From: Prochlorococcus marinus str. GP2
Lineage (GTDB): Bacteria; Cyanobacteriota; Cyanobacteriia; PCC-6307; Cyanobiaceae
NCBI RefSeq assembly: GCF_000759885.1
Contig: NZ_JNAH01000004.1
Coordinates: 186,001-250,000, forward strand
Length of the DNA stretch: 64,000 nucleotides
Direction of reading: 5' to 3'
In this document: positions 50,201 to 57,564 of the stretch, piece after piece
Numbering within the stretch: the first letter of the stretch is position 1
Layout of the letters: each line of letters begins with the position of its first letter
The notes under the pieces: model-generated
Database searches by the model: none
Told to the model about the DNA's origin: nothing
Seen by the model: the letters and a program-made list of their open reading frames with translations, nothing else
Made by a program: the position numbers and the translations under genes

Positions 50201-50843
50201 TTCATACGCTAAACCAATGTTAGATAAATGGTTAGATACAATTATAGAAAAAAAACTTATCTCACCCAAAGCAGTATATGGATATTTCAGATGCGGGAGA
50301 AAAGATAATAGCATCTTATTATTTGATGATAAATCATTAAATAAAATTTCCCAATTTAATTTTCCAAGACAAAAATCTGGGAATAATTTATGCATATCTG
50401 ATTTCTATTGTGATTTAAAAAATGATAAACCGATAGATATATTTCCTATGCAGGCAGTTACGATGGGGGATATTGCTAGTGAATATTCTCAAAAATTATT
50501 TAAAGAAGATAGATATAGCGATTATTTAATATTTCATGGACTTACAGTTCAATTAGCAGAAGCTCTGGCTGAGTATGTCCATGCATTAATTCGCATTGAA
50601 TGTGGTTTTAGGACTGAAGAACCAGACAAAAATAGAGAAATACTAGCTCAAAAATATAGAGGTGCTAGATATTCTTTTGGTTATCCTGCATGTCCAAAAG
50701 TATCTGATTCAAACATACAATTATCATTGTTGGATGCAAAAAGAATAAACTTGACCATGGATGAATCTGAACAACTTCACCCAGAACAAAGTACTACAGC
50801 TATCATTTCACTACACTCAAAAGCTAAATATTTCAGCGCTTAA
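47277..50843 (+). CDS. metH: Cobalamin-dependent methionine synthase
   Basis: 1188 residues, a four-module enzyme using methylcobalamin and 5-methyl-THF. The homocysteine/zinc module ends with GGCCGTTPEHI near residue 291. The pterin module contains ILIVGERLNASGSKKVREL and NVDYVGRDGV. The B12 module carries the DVHDIG motif near residue 745, whose histidine is the lower ligand. The reactivation module follows, with the AdoMet-binding RYSFGYPACPKVSD near the C terminus. The gene goes with cobN and cobU: the organism appears to make the cofactor that this enzyme needs. Confidence 0.97.
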   Translation: MESFRTYLNRDEKPLIIFDGGTGTSFQNLNLTADDFGGKELEGCNENLVLSSPKVVEKVHNSFLAAGCHVIETNTFGASSIVLDEYDIADKAYEINKNAALIAKKAAAKYASVDKPRFVAGSIGPTTKLPTLGHIHFDELKQSYKEQIYGLTDGGVDLLLIETCQDVLQIKSALLASKEVLDSKNIDIPIMVSITMETTGTMLVGSDIASALTILEPFNIDILGLNCATGPEQMKEHIKYLSENSPFAISCIPNAGLPENIGGVAHYRLKPIELKMQLMNFIYDFKVQLIGGCCGTTPEHIKYLSSIIDEITYDERSNKLGNNNLSSYIPSASSIYNSVPYKQDNSILIVGERLNASGSKKVRELLNNDDWDGLVSIAKQQQKENAHVLDVNVDYVGRDGVKDMKEITSRLVTNINLPLMIDSTDADKMESGLKSAGGKCIINSTNYEDGNERFDQVLNLALGYGSGLVVGTIDEDGMARNADKKYNIVKRALNRTRECGLSDYELFFDPLALPISTGIEEDRLNAKETITAISKIRENFPDIHIILGISNISFGLSPLSRINLNSIFLDECIKAGLDSAIIAPNKILPLSKISEETKKLCLDLIYDKREFEDDICIYDPLVELTKAFQDLSIQDFKKASIENKNLTLEESLKNHIIDGEKIGLEDQLNKALKKYKPLEIINTFLLDGMKVVGDLFGSGQMQLPFVLQSAETMKFAVSILEPYMETVDENISNGKLLIATVKGDVHDIGKNLVDIILTNNGYDVINLGIKQDVSAIIDAQKKHNADCIAMSGLLVKSTAFMKDNLEAFNNEDITVPVILGGAALTPKFVNEDCSKIYKGKILYGKDAFTDLKFMNEYMDNKKKGNWSNTEGFINNEGININLASSKSNSQAVKKSIPIDKETSKLNLKENFTRSKFINEEEPIQAPFLGTKVLKDDDIDLNKLIFYLDRKALFSGQWQIKKGKNQSVDEYNNYLDSYAKPMLDKWLDTIIEKKLISPKAVYGYFRCGRKDNSILLFDDKSLNKISQFNFPRQKSGNNLCISDFYCDLKNDKPIDIFPMQAVTMGDIASEYSQKLFKEDRYSDYLIFHGLTVQLAEALAEYVHALIRIECGFRTEEPDKNREILAQKYRGARYSFGYPACPKVSDSNIQLSLLDAKRINLTMDESEQLHPEQSTTAIISLHSKAKYFSA

Positions 50844-50852
50844 GCTAAATTT

Positions 50853-51071
50853 TTAGTTCTTTTCTAAATATTCAATAATTTCTTCCTGCAATTCTTCCAT
50901 CGTTTCATTATCACCCAGATCAAGTCCCTCTCCCGCGGCATCCTGTGTTAACTCAAGATAATATGAAGCACCATCACTAGATAAAAATTCTAATGCGGAA
51001 GTTTCATCACTATCTTTAAAAGCTTCATAAAGAGCTTTAAATGCAATGTTTTCAGTAAAGTCCCAATCCAT
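50853..51071 (-). CDS. Small acidic protein, function unknown
   Basis: 72 residues, strongly acidic, no cysteine, no membrane segment. The sequence MDWDFTENIAFKALYEAFKD is followed by a helical region, then DNETMEELQEEIIEYLEKN. The regular acidic helix-loop-helix pattern suggests a folded protein, perhaps an adaptor or regulator, but I recognise no domain. It faces metH convergently (9-base gap). Length, a good ATG and clean codon use support a real gene. Confidence 0.65.
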   Translation of the reverse strand: MDWDFTENIAFKALYEAFKDSDETSALEFLSSDGASYYLELTQDAAGEGLDLGDNETMEELQEEIIEYLEKN

Positions 51072-51170
51072 AATGAAAAAAACCTTATTAGAATTATTAC
51101 CTCCTTACCCCCCATACTCGTCAACCTTTTTTAAAGAAATGTTGGTGTTTTATTATTATTAAAAAAATCT

Positions 51171-51554
51171 ATGACCATAAATAATCAAAATCAGTTAAAT
51201 GTCTTAGGAGAAAAAATTGAGATTTGTAGTTGCGCACCTATGACAGGGTGGTTCAGAGATGGATTTTGCAACTATGACAAAAATGATGGAGGGAATCATT
51301 CCATATGTTGTGTAATGGATGATAATTTCCTGAAATATAGTAAATCACAAGGTAATGATTTAATAACTCCCATGCCTATTTATTCATTCCCAGGGCTAAA
51401 GGATGGTGATCATTGGTGTATTTGTCTAGATAGGTGGAAGCAAGCATTATTAGACGGTCTTGCACCAAAAGTCATATTAGAATCAACAAATATTGTAGTC
51501 TTAGAATCAGTACCTCTGGAAAAATTGAAAGAATATCAATTTAATAAAAAGTAA
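51171..51554 (+). CDS. DUF2237 family protein
   Basis: 127 residues. The motif pattern NVLGEKIEICSCAPMTGWFRDGFCNYDKNDGG, then HSICCVMDDNFLKYSKSQGNDL and GLKDGDHWCICLDRW, matches DUF2237, a family with several conserved cysteines and a tryptophan that may bind metal. Function unknown. The gene stands alone between a divergent small acidic protein and the ATP adenylyltransferase gene. Confidence 0.85.
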   Translation: MTINNQNQLNVLGEKIEICSCAPMTGWFRDGFCNYDKNDGGNHSICCVMDDNFLKYSKSQGNDLITPMPIYSFPGLKDGDHWCICLDRWKQALLDGLAPKVILESTNIVVLESVPLEKLKEYQFNKK

Positions 51555-51602
51555 TTACAAGTTTATTTTTTTTTTTAAAATGATTATGATGATTTTTTTT
51601 AA

Positions 51603-52433
51603 ATGAGTTTAGAAATATATTGGAAAAAAGCACTAGAACAAACTCGATTATCAATTGATGATGAATCATTATATCCTCTCAAAACTGATATTATTACAAG
51701 AGATTTATATGAAAAAGACGACTTCATAATTAGGAAACTCGATACTTCAAAATTTAATAAAAAAAAAATTTATGGTCCTAAGCAAAACCCATTTTGTCCA
51801 TGGGAAAAGATACTAGAAATTGATAAAATTGGTGATTATCATCAACTTATATTAAATAAGTACCCTGTACAAAAAGGTCATATTTTACTTATTACAAATG
51901 AATGGAAACCTCAAAATGGATGGTTAGATATCAAAGATTGGAAAGCGATCCAACAAGTTAATAAAGATACTAGTGGATTATGGTTTTTCAATAGTTCTCC
52001 AATTGCGGGAGCAAGTCAACCTCACAGGCATTTTCAACTTCTGCGTAGATCTAAAGGTGAGGTATCATGCCCTAGAGAAAAGTGGTTTTTAGAGATGAAC
52101 TCATATCAAGATATAGATAGTAAGCTTAAAAAAAATATTATTGTATCCAAATTTAATTTTTTAGAAAATCCATCATGTCTTTTTGAATTTTACTTAGAAT
52201 TATGCAAGAAATTAGGACTTGGGGACCCTGTTAATGATAAGAAACCGATATATCCTTACAATATTTTAATAACTAATGAATGGATCGCTATCATAAAGAG
52301 AAAAAATGATCATATTCATGGTTTCAGTATTAACGGTTTAGGATTTGCAGGATATCTATTAGTAACTGAAAATTCAAATATCACATATTTAAAGAAATTT
52401 GGCCCTGAAAAACTTCTAGAAAGTTTCGTTTGA
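51603..52433 (+). CDS. ATP adenylyltransferase / Ap4A phosphorylase family protein
   Basis: 276 residues. The HIT-superfamily histidine motif is in AGASQPHRHFQLLRR (H-x-H-x-Q with the catalytic histidine), and NPFCPWEKILEIDKIGDYHQLILNKYPVQKGHILLIT is the strand-loop block of the family. It likely splits diadenosine tetraphosphate by phosphorolysis or makes nucleoside diphosphates from ATP and sulfate/phosphate donors. The C-terminal region (RKNDHIHGFSINGLGFAGYLL) is well kept. Confidence 0.87.
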   Translation: MSLEIYWKKALEQTRLSIDDESLYPLKTDIITRDLYEKDDFIIRKLDTSKFNKKKIYGPKQNPFCPWEKILEIDKIGDYHQLILNKYPVQKGHILLITNEWKPQNGWLDIKDWKAIQQVNKDTSGLWFFNSSPIAGASQPHRHFQLLRRSKGEVSCPREKWFLEMNSYQDIDSKLKKNIIVSKFNFLENPSCLFEFYLELCKKLGLGDPVNDKKPIYPYNILITNEWIAIIKRKNDHIHGFSINGLGFAGYLLVTENSNITYLKKFGPEKLLESFV

Positions 52434-52436
52434 ATA

Positions 52437-52616
52437 TTAGTTAGTTACTTCCACATCCTTATCCCTGCTTATTTGGTTTTCTAGAACTTCTATAGATGCT
52501 GTTACAGAGGCTATTTTACGTTCAAGTGAATCCTTAATGTAATTGAGCATTTCTAATTTCTTATTTTGATAAAAACTCTTTTTTTCTTTAGATGACTTGA
52601 AATAACAATTAAACAT
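52437..52616 (-). CDS. Small coiled-coil protein, 59 residues
   Basis: An uninterrupted frame of 60 codons from an ATG at 52616 to TAA at 52437. The first 22 residues are basic and polar. The rest (MLNYIKDSLERKIASVTAS and IEVLENQISRD) is a heptad-patterned helix that is probably a short coiled coil. It resembles small cyanobacterial proteins of unknown function as I remember them. It is convergent with the ATP adenylyltransferase gene (3-base gap). The internal Met at 52550 may be the true start, giving 37 residues. Confidence 0.6.
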   Translation of the reverse strand: MFNCYFKSSKEKKSFYQNKKLEMLNYIKDSLERKIASVTASIEVLENQISRDKDVEVTN

Positions 52617-52760
52617 TTTTATTTTAATTATAAATAGATACTTAATTGACTTGTGACATGAAAATAAGTTGGTTTTAATTTAAAAACAATATTCAATATG
52701 GACTTTCAATTTTTTTTCAATAAAATTAAATAAATTCCTAACTATTAAAGATAGATATTA

Positions 52761-53771
52761 TTGAATATTCCTGAAAATTCAAATACAAAAAGAATTTCAA
52801 TTGATTTACCTGAGGAACTAATTTCCAGGTTTGATCAACTAAGAAAAGAGTGGGGATTTAGAGCAAGAGGACCTGTAATAGAAAAGATACTTAAAGAAGT
52901 TCTTCAAGAAGATGATTTACTACCAAATAACCAACAGCAAGAAATAGACTTTAACGAGAACAATAATATTGAAAATTCAAATATTGATGAAGATACTGCA
53001 TTGGTATTAATTAAATCAGACGTAAAAAAAGAAGTTAATGAGATATCTTTGAATAAAAGATTTACAAATAACAATTATAATAAAGAAAAAGCCAACTCAA
53101 ACATAAGCCTTCCCAATTTTGTTGAAAAAAAAGTAAAGAATCTAAGAAGAAGTTTTAATAGTGAAAAATTAAAAGAGAATATTAATGATATTCAAATTAA
53201 AACAATTAAAGAAACTGAATTAATAAAATGTCGAATTGAGTTAATAAGTCATTGGAAAACCTTATATGGATCAGTTCCTAATGAACATGTAGTAGAAGCT
53301 TCAATGGATTGGTTTGAAAGGGATATATGGCCAAACCTTGATGGAACTGAAAATCTACCCTTTACGTGGAGTGCAGCCAATAAATTAATGTCAGAATTAT
53401 GCCCATTTTGGATAAAGAAAAATCCAACACTTGAAATTGTTTTATTAATGATTGGAGTTTTAGAAGACCCTTTTGCTACATCTGATCTGATAAATAGAAT
53501 ACCAACACTTATGAGAAGGTTTGTAAGTAGATTTAAGCGAAAAAATAGGTCAAATTCATTTGAAACTTTGGACTCAACAATGACAGTACATGGTGCACTT
53601 AAATTATTGAATTTATCAACATCAGCAGGATCAGCTCATACGTTCCGTAAAATTAGGGAGGCCTATAAATCAATAGCCTTAGAGACTCATCCAGATGCTG
53701 GAGGATCAACAGATCAAATGAGAAAATTAAATGAAGCGTATCAATTGCTAAAAAATCTATATAGAAATTAG
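52761..53771 (+). CDS. Ribbon-helix-helix / J-domain fusion protein
   Basis: 336 residues. The N terminus (about 10-50) is a ribbon-helix-helix DNA-binding domain: RISIDLPEELISRFDQLRKE with GFRARGPVIEKIL, the CopG/MetJ pattern. Residues about 52-150 are an asparagine/lysine-rich linker. A conserved helical domain follows (ETELIKCRIELISHWKTL, ASMDWFERDIWPNLDG). The C terminus (about 275-336) is a J domain with the HPD tripeptide in ETHPDAGGST. J domains recruit DnaK, so this could be a DNA-bound co-chaperone or a repressor remodelled by Hsp70. The start is TTG (in-frame stop 9 bases upstream). Periodic repeats follow the gene. Confidence 0.85.
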   Translation: MNIPENSNTKRISIDLPEELISRFDQLRKEWGFRARGPVIEKILKEVLQEDDLLPNNQQQEIDFNENNNIENSNIDEDTALVLIKSDVKKEVNEISLNKRFTNNNYNKEKANSNISLPNFVEKKVKNLRRSFNSEKLKENINDIQIKTIKETELIKCRIELISHWKTLYGSVPNEHVVEASMDWFERDIWPNLDGTENLPFTWSAANKLMSELCPFWIKKNPTLEIVLLMIGVLEDPFATSDLINRIPTLMRRFVSRFKRKNRSNSFETLDSTMTVHGALKLLNLSTSAGSAHTFRKIREAYKSIALETHPDAGGSTDQMRKLNEAYQLLKNLYRN

Positions 53772-53789
53772 TATACTAATTCTTAAATA

Positions 53790-53830
53790 AGACTAATTAT
53801 AAGTCTAATAAATAGTCTCATATAAGATAA
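53790..53830. repeat. Periodic AGACT/AGTCT array, copy 1
   Basis: Pentamers AGACT at 53790, AGTCT at 53802 and AGTCT at 53814 are exactly 12 bp apart. An AGATA follows at 53825 (11 bp on). The first two form an inverted repeat with a 7-base loop. The last 19 bases (53812-53830) are identical to those of copy 3. Confidence 0.8.
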
Positions 53831-53960
53831 CTGTTATAAAAATTTTTATTTATATCAATTATTTTTATATAAATTTATAGAAAAAATAATTATGCAAAAA
53901 AATTAAAATATAATTTAATCCAAAAAATTTAAAGGTTAAGCGTATAGTACTTCTAATATG

Positions 53961-54000
53961 AGACACATTATGAGTCTATTATATAGTCTCATAATAGATA
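53961..54000. repeat. Periodic AGACT/AGTCT array, copy 2
   Basis: AGAC(A) at 53961, AGTCT at 53973, AGTCT at 53985 (12-bp steps), then AGATA at 53996 (11 bp on), the same layout as copy 1. TATGAGAC at 53957-53964 and GTCTCATA at 53986-53993 form an 8-bp perfect inverted repeat around it. Confidence 0.75.
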
Positions 54001-54139
54001 TTTGAGATAAATTAAATAATCACCTTGAATGAATCACACCTAAACGGATTAATGTCTGGGAGAAATAAAAAAATTAAGCAATAAATCAACAAATTATGTC
54101 CTGTTAATGTCCAAGAAATTAATGTGGCCTAAAAAGCCT

Positions 54140-54148
54140 TGCTATAAT
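54140..54148 (+). promoter_or_regulatory. Possible extended minus-10 promoter, antisense to the small secreted gene
   Basis: TGCTATAAT on the plus strand: an extended minus-10 TG followed by a perfect TATAAT. Transcription would start near 54155 and run antisense to the gene at 54187-54435. There is no plus-strand gene downstream for about 2.9 kb. Chance occurrence is quite possible in this AT-rich DNA. Confidence 0.35.
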
Positions 54149-54186
54149 TAGCTTTTGTTTATTCTCGTACTGCCTTAAAGACAGTA

Positions 54187-54435
54187 CTACTTAGATTGAA
54201 GCTTTTGAATGGCGGTTTGTTTGTCAATACTAGGGACATCACTTAGTCCGTTAGCATCAAACCAAGGGGCGCTTGCCCAATCAAATCCTTCACCAAAAGT
54301 ATTATCTGGTGCTGTTATATACCAATGACATGATGCATCTGGTATGTCGACAGCACATTTTGACCAATCATCTGACCACTGCGGGACTTGTACCCACAGC
54401 ACTGAAGATAGTAATAGAGAAAGTAAATTGATCAT
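54187..54435 (-). CDS. Small secreted protein, function unknown
   Basis: 82 residues. The first 17 or so (MINLLSLLLSSVLWVQV) are a signal peptide, with no obvious lipobox. The mature part is acidic and tryptophan-rich (PQWSDDWSKCAVDIPDASCHWYITAPDN, with two cysteines that could form a disulfide) and ends in a helix SIDKQTAIQKLQSK. I recognise no family. It sits isolated between repeat-containing gaps, downstream of pheT on the same strand, and has a hairpin right after its stop. Confidence 0.7.
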   Translation of the reverse strand: MINLLSLLLSSVLWVQVPQWSDDWSKCAVDIPDASCHWYITAPDNTFGEGFDWASAPWFDANGLSDVPSIDKQTAIQKLQSK

Positions 54436-54478
54436 GATGTTTATAATACAACATTAATTAGTTTTATATGATTATTAC

Positions 54479-54532
54479 TTATCTTATATAAGAATTATAT
54501 ATAGACTTACTTATAGTCTCATATAAGATAAG
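54479..54532. repeat. 12-bp perfect inverted repeat enclosing repeat copy 3
   Basis: CTTATCTTATAT at 54479-54490 is the exact reverse complement of ATATAAGATAAG at 54521-54532, separated by 30 bases. It lies 9 bases beyond the pheT stop codon and 44 bases upstream of the small secreted gene. It may act as a weak transcription end or as a protein-binding palindrome. Confidence 0.7.
54503..54531. repeat. Periodic AGACT/AGTCT array, copy 3
   Basis: AGACT at 54503 and AGTCT at 54515 (12-bp step), followed by AGATA at 54526 (11 bp on). An imperfect AGAAT lies at 54491, 12 bp upstream. The 19 bases 54513-54531 are identical to 53812-53830 in copy 1. Confidence 0.8.
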
Positions 54533-54540
54533 CAATACAA

Positions 54541-56985
54541 TTAATTCCTCAATTTAGTATTAAAACATTTTTCAATGTTAGAAATGATATTTGAATGTAT
54601 TGATGAAATGTCCGAGTCTAGTAATGTTTTATCTTTATCTCTATAAGATAATCTAAATGTATAACTTATATGATCATCTCCAAATTTAGCATCTTCAAAA
54701 ACATCAAGTAAATTTACTTCCTCTAAGAGATTTTTTCCTGTTTTTCTTATCTGTGATGTTATTTCGCTAATTAAAAATTTCTTACTGAAAACAAAATTTA
54801 TATCCCTTTCCATTTTCGGAACAATTGGGTATTGCTTATATATTGGAATCCATTTGTTTTTTCTTGTACTAGCTCCCAAGAGGTTTGAAACATTTATGTT
54901 AAATAAATAAACTTTTTTTAATGACTTCTTTTCTAATAATAGTTTGGGATGTATTTCTCCAAAATAACCCGTATCTTTTCCTTCAATAACTAATTTCGCT
55001 GTTCTTCCTGGATGAAGAAAATCAATTGAATCAGTAGGTTTATCTTCAATTTTTATGTTCAAAGATGATAAAGCCTCCTTTAACTTTCCTCTGGCCTGGT
55101 AATAATTAAGATCGCTATCCTTACCCGAATTTATCCATTTTCCAAATTTTTTATTTCCATAAATCGCACCATTCAGAACTTCTTCCTGAATGAATTCAGT
55201 TTTCATTTGAAAAACATTTCCAATTTCAAATATATAACAACTTGCTTGTCCAGCTTTTATATTACGGTTCACTATCTCCAAATGTTCTTTCCAGATACTA
55301 TCTCTAAGACAGCTTGTCTCTAATAACAAAGGATTAGAAATCTTTATAAGTTTTTCATTATCTTCAGGAACAAGAGAGTAGCTTAGTACCTCGTTAAAAC
55401 CATTTTCTATAAAACCATTTTTTACTTTTCTCAATGCCAACTGTTCTGATGACAATTTTCCAGGCTTAATTGGATTAGGAAGTTTTAAGTCGAATCTGTC
55501 ATACCCTATTAATCTCGCTATTTCTTCAATTAAATCTATTTCTCTTATTAAATCATGTGATCTGTTTGGAATTACTGCTACATCCCAGCCATATTCTTTA
55601 TTCTTTAAAGTACAACCTATGAGTGTTAATTTATCAACTATTTCATTATCAGATAAATTTCTTTTTTCATATTGATCGTTAATTATTAATGGACCAAGAA
55701 TTTTATGTATTCGATTTCTTCGTAGTTTAATAAATATATCCTCATTACTTATTAAATTGGAAGTATTGATGATTGGTGAATTTATAGAAAAATATTCTTC
55801 TAAAAGATTAATTGCCCTTGTTACGGCACTTATGGTATTTTTTGATGAAATCCCTTTTTCAAACCTGCTGCTAGATTCTGTCCTTATGCCAACCGCCTTT
55901 GAAGATTTTCTTATAGTAACTGGATTAAAAACAGCGCCTTCAAGGTAAATAGAAGAGGTAGTATTAGTTACAGAAGTCTCTAAACCGCCTATCACCCCAG
56001 CAATAGCTACAGGTTTATCACAACAAGTAATAACTGTGATATTGTCATTTAAGTCATATTCTTTACCATCTAAGCAAATAAGGCTTTCGTTATCCTTGCC
56101 TTTTCTTACAGAGAAATCTTCTGGAGAAACTTCCTTACCAATTAAGTTTGATAATTTATCTTTATCAAAAGCATGCAAAGGTTGACCTTGTTCTAAAAGA
56201 ATATAATTTGTCAAATCAACTAGAAGATTAATTGATTTTATACCTGATTTTTCTATACGGTCTTTAAGCCAATTTGGCGATAATTTCTCTCCATTTACTC
56301 CATCAATGCAGCTTATTGTATAAATGCAATTAGATCCTATAGCCTCTGGACAAAGTTTAATTCCCTTAAGTACATGAATATTGTATTTATGGCTTAATTC
56401 TGGAAAATTTAAGTTGGATTCTAAAAGAGCAGAAATTTCACGGGCTATACCTATAACAGACATTCCGTCAGGTCTATTAGCTGTAATGGCTAAATCATAT
56501 ATAAAATCATTTAATTCAAGCAAGTCAGACCCTGGAGTGCCCAATTCATGTTTTAAGGCTAAATCTTCATCGATAATCTCTATCCCTTCGCTAGAGTCTT
56601 CTAAACCCAGTTCCTGCAGTGAACATATCATTCCTTCACTCATGACACCTCTAATTTCACTTCTTTTAATAGTTAAATCAACTGCATTTAATTTTGCGCC
56701 GACAGTAGCAACATAAACATAAATATTTGGTTTAATATTGTGCGCACCACAGATAATTTGTAAATTCTTTGAATTACCAATATCGACTTGGCAAATTGAA
56801 AGTTTGTCAGATCCTTCGTGTTTTAAAACGGATAATACCTTACCCAAAACAACACCATTTACATTTTCTGAACAATCTTCTAACGATTCGACCTCAAATC
56901 CACCTATAGACAATTTCTCAGAGAGATCTTCAGGAGTAGAAGTAATTTCTACTAAATTTTTCAACCAATTTTGAGAAACTTTCAT
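54541..56985 (-). CDS. pheT: Phenylalanyl-tRNA synthetase beta subunit
   Basis: 814 residues, full length. Domains in order: an N-terminal OB tRNA-binding domain (VVLGKVLSVLKHEGSDKLSICQVDIGN), the B3/B4 editing region, B5 (KLRRNRIHKILG), a catalytic-core-like fold (LIGYDRFDLKLPNPIKPG, SYSLVPEDNEKLIKISNPL) and the C-terminal anticodon-binding domain (YPIVPKMERDINFVF and LLDVFEDAKFGDDHISYTFRL). The alpha subunit pheS is elsewhere. It is divergent from rpmG. Confidence 0.96.
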   Translation of the reverse strand: MKVSQNWLKNLVEITSTPEDLSEKLSIGGFEVESLEDCSENVNGVVLGKVLSVLKHEGSDKLSICQVDIGNSKNLQIICGAHNIKPNIYVYVATVGAKLNAVDLTIKRSEIRGVMSEGMICSLQELGLEDSSEGIEIIDEDLALKHELGTPGSDLLELNDFIYDLAITANRPDGMSVIGIAREISALLESNLNFPELSHKYNIHVLKGIKLCPEAIGSNCIYTISCIDGVNGEKLSPNWLKDRIEKSGIKSINLLVDLTNYILLEQGQPLHAFDKDKLSNLIGKEVSPEDFSVRKGKDNESLICLDGKEYDLNDNITVITCCDKPVAIAGVIGGLETSVTNTTSSIYLEGAVFNPVTIRKSSKAVGIRTESSSRFEKGISSKNTISAVTRAINLLEEYFSINSPIINTSNLISNEDIFIKLRRNRIHKILGPLIINDQYEKRNLSDNEIVDKLTLIGCTLKNKEYGWDVAVIPNRSHDLIREIDLIEEIARLIGYDRFDLKLPNPIKPGKLSSEQLALRKVKNGFIENGFNEVLSYSLVPEDNEKLIKISNPLLLETSCLRDSIWKEHLEIVNRNIKAGQASCYIFEIGNVFQMKTEFIQEEVLNGAIYGNKKFGKWINSGKDSDLNYYQARGKLKEALSSLNIKIEDKPTDSIDFLHPGRTAKLVIEGKDTGYFGEIHPKLLLEKKSLKKVYLFNINVSNLLGASTRKNKWIPIYKQYPIVPKMERDINFVFSKKFLISEITSQIRKTGKNLLEEVNLLDVFEDAKFGDDHISYTFRLSYRDKDKTLLDSDISSIHSNIISNIEKCFNTKLRN

Positions 56986-57086
56986 ATATATTTTTTATTC
57001 AATGATGATTAAAGAAATGAGTATATCTTCAAAAAAGTTTGTTGAAGATGTACAATAGAAAATTATACAATAAAGTATTAATTAAA

Positions 57087-57281
57087 ATGGCCAAAAAAGG
57101 GACAAGAGTTGTAGTGACCCTGGAATGTACTGAAGCTAGGACAAGCACAGATCCTAAGAGATCAAATGGTGTCTCAAGATATACTACTGAAAAGAATCGT
57201 AGAAATACAACTGAAAGATTAGAACTTAAAAAGTTTAATCCTCATTTAAACAGAATGACAATTCACAAAGAAATTAAGTAA
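57087..57281 (+). CDS. rpmG: 50S ribosomal protein L33
   Basis: 64 residues from the ATG at 57087 ([17 protein letters not shown]). An upstream Met at 57039 would add 16 residues unlike any L33 and is rejected. The core [34 protein letters not shown] is typical. The zinc-binding cysteine pairs are absent except one cysteine. Operon with rpsR, 17-base gap. Confidence 0.95.
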   Translation: MAKKGTRVVVTLECTEARTSTDPKRSNGVSRYTTEKNRRNTTERLELKKFNPHLNRMTIHKEIK

Positions 57282-57298
57282 TCAAATCAAATTAAATC

Positions 57299-57520
57299 AT
57301 GCCTAATTCAATTTTTAAAAAACAATTATCACCCATCAAACCTGGAGATCCTATTGACTATAAGGATGTAGAACTACTAAAAAAATTCATAACTGAGAGG
57401 GGCAAAATCCTACCAAGAAGGATGACAGGTTTAACCTCTAAGCAACAAAGAGATCTTACATTAGCTGTAAAGAGAGCAAGAATTGTAGCTCTTTTACCCT
57501 TCGTAAATCCTGAAGGTTAA
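57299..57520 (+). CDS. rpsR: 30S ribosomal protein S18
   Basis: 73 residues, basic. The core [27 protein letters not shown] followed by [24 protein letters not shown] matches bacterial S18. The rpmG-rpsR pair is a common cyanobacterial arrangement, here followed by the RNB gene. Confidence 0.96.
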   Translation: MPNSIFKKQLSPIKPGDPIDYKDVELLKKFITERGKILPRRMTGLTSKQQRDLTLAVKRARIVALLPFVNPEG

Positions 57521-57543
57521 TTTCATATTGAATATAGTTTCAC

Positions 57544-57549
57544 TATAAT
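57544..57549 (+). promoter_or_regulatory. Possible minus-10 box of the RNB gene
   Basis: TATAAT at 57544-57549, 15 bases before the TTG start of the RNB gene. No minus-35 element is clear. It suggests a separate start within the rpmG-rpsR-RNB unit. Confidence 0.3.
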
Positions 57550-57564
57550 TAATATCTCAAATAT

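Larger units (their letters stand above)
53772..54186. other. 415-base intergenic region between the RHH/J-domain gene and the small secreted protein
   Basis: No credible reading frame was found on either strand. It holds repeat copies 1 and 2 (53790-53830 and 53961-54000). It also holds a TGCTATAAT extended minus-10 element on the plus strand at 54140-54148, and a GTACTG...CAGTAC hairpin near 54167-54187 just after the stop of the minus-strand gene. A small RNA is possible, but no known family (Yfr1, Yfr2-type) motif is visible. Confidence 0.6.

Noticed and set aside
52617-52760. Autoregulatory operator for the RHH/J-domain protein
   Set aside because: The upstream region of its gene has no AGTCTCAT-type pentamers, so the repeats are not a classic autoregulatory site; they lie downstream and near other genes.
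53957-54000. CRISPR-like array
   Set aside because: The repeated pentamers are only five bases, spacers are the same length but not variable protospacers, only three clusters exist, and no cas gene is in the window.
53772-54186. A Yfr-type small RNA
   Set aside because: No Yfr1 or Yfr2-family sequence motif is visible; only a weak promoter-like element was found, so it is noted but not called.
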